From DASXZH01 sp036502005 (GTDB lineage: Bacteria; Armatimonadota; Fimbriimonadia; Fimbriimonadales; Fimbriimonadaceae), in the NCBI GenBank assembly GCA_036502005.1, contig DASXZH010000058.1, positions 49,555-113,554 of the forward strand: a stretch of 64,000 bases of DNA, written 5' to 3'. The notes beneath the pieces are model-generated. The model was not told the origin of the DNA and made no database searches. It saw only the letters and a list, made by a program, of their open reading frames with translations. Positions 41,853 to 48,087 of the stretch are shown here, one piece after another (the stretch's first letter is position 1; each line of letters begins with the position of its first letter). Both the position numbers and the translations under genes were made by a program.

Positions 41853-42158
41853 TTAGGCGGAAGCTAGGTGGCGCCAGGAGCCGTCTTCTTGAACGACTCC
41901 TTCCTGAACAAGAAAACTCAAGGTCTTTTCTTTAAGCTCGGCGAGGCTAATCGTCAGCTCTTTTGGTGTAAAAGTGATCCCGAAGGGATCGTTCGTCCAA
42001 ATCACGAGACGCTGGCGGGACATACCTTCAACGACGACCCACCACTCGCCAGCGGTTATTTCCCAAAACCTTCCTTTGAGCTTTTCCGCAATTAGCTTTG
42101 CGAGCATGTAGTCCTCGTTGGAGTCCATGTCCGGTTGGGAAATCAAGAAATATGCCAC
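41853..42158 (-). CDS. Hypothetical protein downstream of LuxR-PAS regulator
   Basis: 101 residues, soluble, alpha/beta character (KLIAEKLKGRFWEITAGEWW, then VVEGMSRQRLVIWTNDPFGI). Not recognised. It starts 25 bp after the LuxR-PAS gene on the same strand, so the two are probably one operon; it could be a target or accessory of that regulator. Confidence 0.6.
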   Translation of the reverse strand: MAYFLISQPDMDSNEDYMLAKLIAEKLKGRFWEITAGEWWVVVEGMSRQRLVIWTNDPFGITFTPKELTISLAELKEKTLSFLVQEGVVQEDGSWRHLASA

Positions 42159-42183
42159 TGGGGCATTCGGCGTGTAAAGTTTC

Positions 42184-42771
42184 CTAGGGGTGCTGGTCTT
42201 CTTCAGGTAAAGCGTTCAGCATGGCCAGGGTCCGGATCTGGTCACCGGATTCATCGCGGATGGGCGAAGTGCTGATGAGAACCCACAGATCAGAGCCATT
42301 GGAAGTCTTGAAGCGAAACTTGAACGAGTCCAAGGGGCCGGTGGGAAAATCAACGGTCATGCGACGCGCCTCCGCTCTTCCCTGTTCATCCAGCAAGTCC
42401 CAACCGTTCAGTTTTTGCATCTGATCGAATTCATAGCCAAACATTTCGGCGAGCTTTTGATTCGCGTAGACGGTGTTGCCGCGCATATCGATGATCCAGA
42501 CGCCTTCCTGACATTCGGCGAGCATATCGTCGCACCCGAAAAGTGGGTCGTGCTTGCCTTGATATGCGTCTTTGAAGGCTATCGCAACGGCGTGCGTCCT
42601 ATTGCGAGCGTCCAGCTTTTGGCGCACACGGGTCCAGTAAGTGTCAACCGTTTTTTCTGACACTTTCATTCGGCTGGCAATTTCTTTGTCGGTGAGACCC
42701 TCCGACGCTAACCTCAGGACCGCTGTCTCTTGATCGGATAGATGGGAGTGTGCAAATGGGTCTCTGATCAT
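42184..42771 (-). CDS. LuxR-type HTH regulator with C-terminal PAS domain
   Basis: 195 residues. The order is reversed from most LuxR regulators: the HTH is N-terminal (about 8-70: LSDQETAVLRLASEGLTDKE, KVSEKTVDTYWTRVRQKL), the PAS domain follows (about 80-190: AECQEGVWIIDMRGNTVYAN, AEMFGYEFDQM). The PAS ending FRFKTSNGSDLWVLISTSPI looks complete. It likely senses a small molecule, redox state or partner. Divergent from the two receiver genes across a 200-bp gap, which suggests a shared signalling locus. Confidence 0.85.
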   Translation of the reverse strand: MIRDPFAHSHLSDQETAVLRLASEGLTDKEIASRMKVSEKTVDTYWTRVRQKLDARNRTHAVAIAFKDAYQGKHDPLFGCDDMLAECQEGVWIIDMRGNTVYANQKLAEMFGYEFDQMQKLNGWDLLDEQGRAEARRMTVDFPTGPLDSFKFRFKTSNGSDLWVLISTSPIRDESGDQIRTLAMLNALPEEDQHP

Positions 42772-42971
42772 ATCGGAGTCGATGGTTGCGAACGACTCAA
42801 GATTCCCCTAAACCAAAACAGATAGCCTCAGCGGCCCCCTTTACGGAGGTCACGCGCAAGACTCACATCGTACACAACCACATCATAGTTGCACGTTCTG
42901 TCTGAGGATTGCCTGTCAGGTGTTAGACCGACAGTATTAGATTAGGATTTCAACTCATAATCAGACTGGGT

Positions 42972-43418
42972 GTGAGGTGCTTTGTGCGAAGAGGGCAATC
43001 AAGACTCATATTGCTGATAGAAGATAACGTTGAAGAAGAAAAGTTAGCGTTAAAGGCCCTAAAACGCGCCGGCATTTCGGCAAAGATCCAAGTAGCGAAA
43101 GATGGAGATGGGGCTCTAACCTTTCTCCGCCATCAAAATAGAGCGGTTTTGCCGGACCTGGTCTTTATCAGCAGCCACCTTTGCAGGGATGGCGCGACGG
43201 ACGCAATACGCCAGATTCGCGGCCACCAGATCACGAGCAGGGTCCCCATCATAATTCTCTCGTCTTCGGGGCACACCCTCGAAACAGAACGCTGTCGTAA
43301 AGCAGGAGCAGACGGCTTTATTACAAGGGCGGACGAGATCGACAAATACCTGGATGAGCTAGGAATTGCAGCGCTCTTTTGGACGACCGCCAATGTGCGA
43401 GACGAAGAACTAACATAA
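42972..43418 (+). CDS. Receiver-like protein lacking the phospho-accepting Asp (pseudo-receiver)
   Basis: 148 residues, GTG start (others nearby are possible). Typical Rcp1-like receiver fold: LILLIEDNVEEEKLALKALK, then DLVFISSHLCRDGATDAIRQ, SRVPIIILSSSGH, and GFITRADEIDKYL. At the phosphorylation site the neighbour (43454-43876) has Asp63 in LILLDIKLP, whereas here the aligned residue is Ser67 in LVFISSHLC; the conserved Lys is also Arg (FITRA). It probably signals without phosphorylation, by binding or dimerising. It is 35 bp before the intact receiver gene. Confidence 0.85.
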   Translation: MRCFVRRGQSRLILLIEDNVEEEKLALKALKRAGISAKIQVAKDGDGALTFLRHQNRAVLPDLVFISSHLCRDGATDAIRQIRGHQITSRVPIIILSSSGHTLETERCRKAGADGFITRADEIDKYLDELGIAALFWTTANVRDEELT

Positions 43419-43453
43419 CTTGTCATAATAGGATTCAGAGAGCCATTTAATTT

Positions 43454-43876
43454 ATGCCCAACGCTATAATCCTCCTTGTAGAAGACAATGCCACCGACGA
43501 AAAGCTGACCTTGCGCGCCTTGCGAAACGGACAAGTTCCGGCCGAGGTTTTTGTTGCTCGTGACGGTAAAGAAGCGATCGACTTTCTTTTCGGCGATGGC
43601 GGCGAAAAGGCTCCCACGGTGCCGGACCTAATCCTCCTCGACATCAAACTTCCGAAAGTAAACGGACTTGAGGTTTTAGAGCAGATTCGAAAGAATAAAG
43701 ACACGGAGTCAACTCCGGTCGTTATGCTCACGTCGTCCGATGACATGTACGATATTGCAACCAGCTATAGGCTTGGCGCAAACAGTTACATTCGAAAGAC
43801 GGAAGATTTCGACCAGTTTATGGAGCATGTACGGTTAGCCGGCCTCTATTGGATCGTTGTAAACCGCACGCCTTAG
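43454..43876 (+). CDS. Single-domain response regulator (Rcp1-like)
   Basis: 140 residues. Acid pair in LLVEDNATDEKLTL, phospho-Asp63 in LILLDIKLPKVNGLEVLEQI, Thr in VVMLTSSDD, Lys in YIRKTEDF. The C-terminal extension and the -D-N-x-x-D start are typical of receivers that partner phytochrome-type or hybrid kinases. No output domain; no kinase is in the window. Paired with the degenerate receiver upstream. Confidence 0.93.
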   Translation: MPNAIILLVEDNATDEKLTLRALRNGQVPAEVFVARDGKEAIDFLFGDGGEKAPTVPDLILLDIKLPKVNGLEVLEQIRKNKDTESTPVVMLTSSDDMYDIATSYRLGANSYIRKTEDFDQFMEHVRLAGLYWIVVNRTP

Positions 43877-43955
43877 CCGGGCATACACAGTTTTAATGAC
43901 AGGTGCTCCTGCAATTTCAGCGTTAAGATAAAGTAGATCTTAAGGTTGGAGAGCC

Positions 43956-44183
43956 ATGTTTAAAACCCTAGAAATTGACGTTTTCCCAAGCGGCCCTGGC
44001 AGTTGGCAGGTGCGTTTTGGGGACGGTACCGTATCCCCTCGATCCTTTCACGATAAAGGTGAAGCCATAACCCGAGCGCGAGAAGTTGCTCGCAACATTT
44101 CAGGATGCTTGGTCGTTCACGGTGTCGATGGCGAAGTCCAAGTCCGAAAGGTTTTTGGCCACGGAGAAGCTTATGTCTACTGA
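43956..44183 (+). CDS. DUF2188-like small protein
   Basis: 75 residues. The frame SGPGSWQVRFGDGTVSPRSF, then KGEAITRAREVARNISGCLV and VHGVDGEVQVRK, follows the DUF2188 pattern (two short repeats, a helix, and a final H-G-x-D-G turn). Function unknown. AGGTTGGAGAG lies just upstream as a ribosome site. Its last codons overlap the start of the next gene by 11 bp. Confidence 0.75.
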   Translation: MFKTLEIDVFPSGPGSWQVRFGDGTVSPRSFHDKGEAITRAREVARNISGCLVVHGVDGEVQVRKVFGHGEAYVY

Positions 44184-44484
44184 TCTGCCCGCCGGTCTCG
44201 AAAATCTGAAAGAAGAAGGCAGTGAGCCTATTTATAACCCGCCCTACGAAGCCGAGCAGGGTCTGGAGCCTACTAAGCCCAAACCCATGGGCGAAGAGAT
44301 TGACTACACCGAGAGCGAGGAAGTTAGAGATACCGGATTACCGGATGTAAGGGATTTAGAACGTCCTGTAGATCTTGAGGATCCTCCCGTCCTTGGTAAT
44401 GAGTTGAACGGCTATGACGACGGTGGAAAAGGCATAGAAATGGGCCACGGAACCGTCGGCGCGGAAGAGTTTCGGGGGGAATAA
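44173..44484 (+). CDS. Acidic, probably disordered hypothetical protein
   Basis: 103 residues from the ATG at 44173, with GGAG seven bases upstream; the frame begins earlier but inside the DUF2188 gene. Glu, Asp, Pro and Gly dominate (EEGSEPIYNPPYEAEQGLEP, LPDVRDLERPVDLEDPPVLG). No hydrophobic core, no family recognised. Its stop codon TAA at 44482-44484 is the first triplet of the 13-unit heptamer array. Confidence 0.6.
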   Translation: MSTDLPAGLENLKEEGSEPIYNPPYEAEQGLEPTKPKPMGEEIDYTESEEVRDTGLPDVRDLERPVDLEDPPVLGNELNGYDDGGKGIEMGHGTVGAEEFRGE

Positions 44485-44572
44485 ACAGTAAACAGTAAAC
44501 AGTAAACAGTAAACAGTAAACAGTAAACAGTAAACAGTAAACAGTAAACAGTAAACAGTAAACAGTAAACAG
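44482..44572. repeat. Perfect heptamer microsatellite (TAAACAG)13
   Basis: 91 bases, exactly thirteen copies of TAAACAG, no mismatch. The first unit supplies the stop codon of the upstream gene. It is followed 43 bases later by a TTTACCG array of nearly opposite sense, so the pair can form an imperfect hairpin. The perfection suggests very recent expansion and probable copy-number variation between strains. Confidence 0.98.
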
Positions 44573-44614
44573 CCGGGATCATCGTCTGCCTTGGGACTTC
44601 CCGCACATGGAACA

Positions 44615-44655
44615 CTTACCGTTTACCGTTTACCGTTTACCGTTTACCGTTTACT
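44615..44655. repeat. Heptamer array TTACCGT, six units
   Basis: TTAC begins at 44616, 44623, 44630, 44637, 44644 and 44651. TTTACCG is the reverse complement of the CGGTAAA unit at 39056-39103 and nearly that of TAAACAG at 44482-44572. It ends 27 bases before the gamma-glutamyltransferase ATG, so its length sets the promoter/leader spacing of that gene. Confidence 0.93.
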
Positions 44656-44681
44656 CACCACATCCCGCCATACTAGATTGC

Positions 44682-46358
44682 ATGAAAGCGACCTTCGCCC
44701 TAGCGGTCTTAACTCTTTCTTCGTGCTCGTTCGGCTCTGGCCAACAAGTTCCGGTAAGCGCGCCAAATGCAATGGTCGCCTGTTCCGAGCCATTTGCCGC
44801 TGAAGCCGGCTTAGGAATTCTTCGCAAAGGCGGAAACGCCTACGACGCTGCCGTAGCCATAGGCTTTGCCCTAGCGGTTACCTATCCAAGGGCGGGCAAC
44901 TTGGGCGGCGGAGGTTTTTTTGTCGGGCTTCCTAAAAGGGGTGGACCGGCATTTCTCGATTTTCGTGAGACCGCTCCAGCCGCCGCCACCAAGGATATGT
45001 TCCTGGACGCGAACGGCAATCCGCAGCCAGAAGAGAGTATCTTTGGCTACAAGTCAATTGGCGTTCCCGGCACGGTTGATGGTTTGGTTGCGCTGCAAGC
45101 GCGCTACGGCAAGCTGACGCTTCCCGACGATGTTCGGCCGGCGATGCTTCTCGCTAGGCTGGGCTTTACTGTTTCCCAAAACTTTCACGATTCTTTGGTC
45201 CGAGCCCTTGCAGCAAGGCCAAAAATCGCCGAAACAGCCACGCTTTATTATCCGGATGGAAATCCGCTCACCGTCGGAAGCACTTTTATCCAAGGCGACC
45301 TTGCCGACACGCTGGAGCGCATCAGCGATCAAGGAAGGTTAGGCTTTTACTCAGGGCCAACCGCGCAAATGATCGCTCAAGACATGGATCGAGAAGGTGG
45401 GCTAATAACTGAAGCAGACCTGAAATCCTATCACAGCAAGTGGAGGGGGGTTCTTTCCATTCACTCCGGCGGATACGAGTTGCTCACCCCCTCCCTTCCA
45501 AGCTCGGGTGGAGTAACGATGGCCGAGATTCTCGGCATGGTCGATCTAAACGCGTTGAAATCGGACGGAAAGGACAACGCGAACTATGTTCAGATGCTTA
45601 CGGAAGCAGAAAGGCTCGCCTACGCAGATCGCAACTATTATCTTGGCGATTCTGATTTCGCGCATCCGCCAGTTGACCAACTTACTTCAAGCAAGTATTT
45701 ACAAAAGCGAAAAGCTTTGATGCCAAACGGTCATGCGGGAAACAGCAAGGACGTGAAGCAGGGTGATCCGGAAAAGATGGAGACGACCCACTTTTGCGTG
45801 GTTGATAAAGATGGAAATGTAGCCGCTATTACGTACACCCTCAATGGCCTTTATGGAATGCAAGCCATGGTCCCAGGAGCCGGATTCTTGCTGAATGACG
45901 AAATGGACGATTTCACCTCAAAGCCGGGCTCAGCAAACATGTTTGGTTTGGTTCAAGGCGAGCCGAATGCGATCCAGCCGCATAAGCGGCCCTTGTCCTC
46001 CATGACGCCCACCATCATTCTTAAAGATGGCAAATTCTTCGCCACTATAGGAAGCCCTGGCGGGTCTACGATTATCACCAATGTTTTGCAGACCTATTTG
46101 AATCTAAGCCTCTTCAACATGAATATCAGAGATGCCATTGACGCTGGGCGTTTCCACCATCAGTATCTGCCGGACGTTATCGAGTACGAGAACGGCGATT
46201 TCAGCCCCAGCGAAATCGACGTTTTAGAAGGCATGGGATACCACCTGCACGAAGTTTCCCAGCTTGGCGACGTGAACGGCATTATGCGAATGCCCGATGG
46301 CACGCTACAGGGCTGGTCCGACCATCGCAATGGAGATGGAAAAGCAGTAGGCTATTGA
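44682..46358 (+). CDS. ggt: Gamma-glutamyltransferase
   Basis: 558 residues from the ATG at 44682, which has a signal peptide (TFALAVLTLSSCSFGSGQQV); upstream codons in frame come from the heptamer array. Ntn-hydrolase: GNLGGGGFFVG in the large subunit, then the cleavage site with Thr368 in METTHFCVVD, and the small-subunit blocks NDEMDDF, PLSSMTPTIILKDGK and GSPGGSTIITN. It splits and transfers the gamma-glutamyl group of glutathione in the periplasm. Family length is normal. The 3' end overlaps the convergent rfbD by 7 bp. Confidence 0.96.
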   Translation: MKATFALAVLTLSSCSFGSGQQVPVSAPNAMVACSEPFAAEAGLGILRKGGNAYDAAVAIGFALAVTYPRAGNLGGGGFFVGLPKRGGPAFLDFRETAPAAATKDMFLDANGNPQPEESIFGYKSIGVPGTVDGLVALQARYGKLTLPDDVRPAMLLARLGFTVSQNFHDSLVRALAARPKIAETATLYYPDGNPLTVGSTFIQGDLADTLERISDQGRLGFYSGPTAQMIAQDMDREGGLITEADLKSYHSKWRGVLSIHSGGYELLTPSLPSSGGVTMAEILGMVDLNALKSDGKDNANYVQMLTEAERLAYADRNYYLGDSDFAHPPVDQLTSSKYLQKRKALMPNGHAGNSKDVKQGDPEKMETTHFCVVDKDGNVAAITYTLNGLYGMQAMVPGAGFLLNDEMDDFTSKPGSANMFGLVQGEPNAIQPHKRPLSSMTPTIILKDGKFFATIGSPGGSTIITNVLQTYLNLSLFNMNIRDAIDAGRFHHQYLPDVIEYENGDFSPSEIDVLEGMGYHLHEVSQLGDVNGIMRMPDGTLQGWSDHRNGDGKAVGY

Positions 46359-47233
46359 AGCGGCGGAAGAAGCTTCACAAACTCGCGCAGCGCATGGTCC
46401 ATCGGCCGCATCGGCGCAATACCCACCGACGCAATTTTTTCAAAAGATAGGGCGCTGTACTTGGGACGCTTGGCTGGTGTTGGCCAATCCTCTGTCTTAA
46501 GTGGCTCAATTTCAACCGAAGCTTCCTTGCCTAGAATCTCGCTCGAGTAGATTTCGATTGCCTTCTTCGCGAACTCATGCCAAGTGGTTACGTCAGGTCC
46601 GGTTGCGTGATAGATGCCGGCGTCCGCGCCACTTTCAGCCAGGTCCACCAAAACGCGGGCCAGATCGCCCGTGTAAGTGGGCGTTCCCACTTGGTCCGCC
46701 ACTACTTTCAAGTTTTTGCCCGCGAGCCAGGCTTTAATCATCGTCTTGGGAAAGCTATTGCCGTTTGGACCGTAAAGCCACGCCGTGCGGGCTACAATGG
46801 CTTCCCTGCTGTTATTCAGAACCGCTGTCTCTCCAAAGAGCTTGGTCCGACCGTACGCTCCCATGGGGTTGGTGGCGGCATCTTCCGTGTAAGGCTCGGT
46901 GGCTTCGCCATCGAAAACAAAATCGGTGCTGATGTGGATAAGCCGAATGCCAGCGATGGCGCAGGCTTGAGCCAGATAGCCCGGCGCGATGCCGTTTACA
47001 AGGGTTGCCGCATCGGCTTCCGTTTCCGCTTTATCCACGGCCGTGTACGCGGCGCAGTTGATGCACCACTGCGGAATATCGAACTTCCCCGCGCTTATTT
47101 GGGCTACAGCGGAAGGATCTGTAATATCCAGATCATCCAAATCGATGGCCGTAACAGGATACTCACGGGATTCGATTTCCCTAACCAGATCGGTGCCGAG
47201 CATGCCCTTCGCGCCAATGACCAAAAACTGCAT
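46352..47233 (-). CDS. rfbD: dTDP-4-dehydrorhamnose reductase
   Basis: 293 residues. Extended SDR: GAKGMLGTDLVREIE, NCAAYTAVDKAETEADAA, STDFVFDG, and YGRTKLFGE with the catalytic Tyr and Lys. It makes dTDP-L-rhamnose for surface polysaccharide. rfbA, B and C are not adjacent, so the pathway is scattered. It lies 8 bp downstream of the exported protein at 47242-48024 on the same strand. Confidence 0.95.
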   Translation of the reverse strand: MQFLVIGAKGMLGTDLVREIESREYPVTAIDLDDLDITDPSAVAQISAGKFDIPQWCINCAAYTAVDKAETEADAATLVNGIAPGYLAQACAIAGIRLIHISTDFVFDGEATEPYTEDAATNPMGAYGRTKLFGETAVLNNSREAIVARTAWLYGPNGNSFPKTMIKAWLAGKNLKVVADQVGTPTYTGDLARVLVDLAESGADAGIYHATGPDVTTWHEFAKKAIEIYSSEILGKEASVEIEPLKTEDWPTPAKRPKYSALSFEKIASVGIAPMRPMDHALREFVKLLPPLQ

Positions 47234-47241
47234 TGCATAGC

Positions 47242-48024
47242 TTACTGCGGATTTGCCAGAGTTACATCCATCGTGGTCTTCAGGTCTCGTTTGCTCTCTT
47301 CTTTTGTTTGTACGTTGGTGACTTTTGCAGCGGCGTCGGCATTGATGTGGACCTTGCTGATTAAGCCCAACTTGCGGTCGAATTCTACGGCTCCCGTGCC
47401 TGTAACATGGGTTTTTACGTCGTTGACCGCGTCTTTTGCATCCTTCACAATCTGATTGGATTCGTCCTGAAGCTCGTCATAATCCTGAGTCAGCGTGATA
47501 TCCATCTTGATTGTGTCGGTTGATATGGAGCGGGGGGTCACCGTGTAGCTAATGGGCCCCGCCTGGAACTCGCGCGTATAAGAAAAGGCCGTTCCCTCTT
47601 GAATGCCGTCTTTCGGAAATTCAATGGCCAAGAAAGTTAGCGCCGGAAATCTCTTGATATCTAACCCTGGAAGATGAATCGGGAGGTTAACATCCGGGGA
47701 ATCGCTTTTTAAGACCTTGCCCTGCGGGCTTAACGTAACCGTATTTGGAAAGTATTGAGCGACGCCGTCCTTTGTGAATGGCATGATGGAGCCGTTTAGA
47801 ATCACCTTTAGAGCATCCAAGTTAGTGCTAGCCCGGACGTTGCCTGAACTATCCGCTTGTTCCGCTTTTACGACCAGATTTGCCTGCACCTCTGCCTTGG
47901 CATTAATCAGCCCGAAAAGCCCAATGAACCCGTCGAACTTCAGATCGAGCGTGTAAGGCTGCGGAGTTGACGGGATGGTGTAAGCAACTTGAACGAGAGA
48001 AACTGCGGCGAGTAATGCAAGCAT
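47242..48024 (-). CDS. Exported hypothetical protein
   Basis: 260 residues with a short signal-like start (MLALLAAVSLVQVAYTIPS). Almost all beta with an even pattern (YTLDLKFDGFIGLFGLINAK, DALKVILNGSIMPFTKDGVA, SYTVTPRSISTDTIKMDITL). It resembles in style the exported protein at 61226-62197: both contain alternating strands, a Q/T-rich end and a phrase about a 'KGxxxP' turn. No family recognised. It precedes rfbD by 8 bp. Confidence 0.55.
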   Translation of the reverse strand: MLALLAAVSLVQVAYTIPSTPQPYTLDLKFDGFIGLFGLINAKAEVQANLVVKAEQADSSGNVRASTNLDALKVILNGSIMPFTKDGVAQYFPNTVTLSPQGKVLKSDSPDVNLPIHLPGLDIKRFPALTFLAIEFPKDGIQEGTAFSYTREFQAGPISYTVTPRSISTDTIKMDITLTQDYDELQDESNQIVKDAKDAVNDVKTHVTGTGAVEFDRKLGLISKVHINADAAAKVTNVQTKEESKRDLKTTMDVTLANPQ

Positions 48025-48087
48025 CTATTTCACAATTACACCACGGAAGAGGAAATTGGTTGCTGTATTAAATTTTAGTGTCACAAG

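Noticed and set aside
44482..44655. CRISPR-like array
   Set aside because: Units are 7 bases with no spacers; it is a microsatellite.
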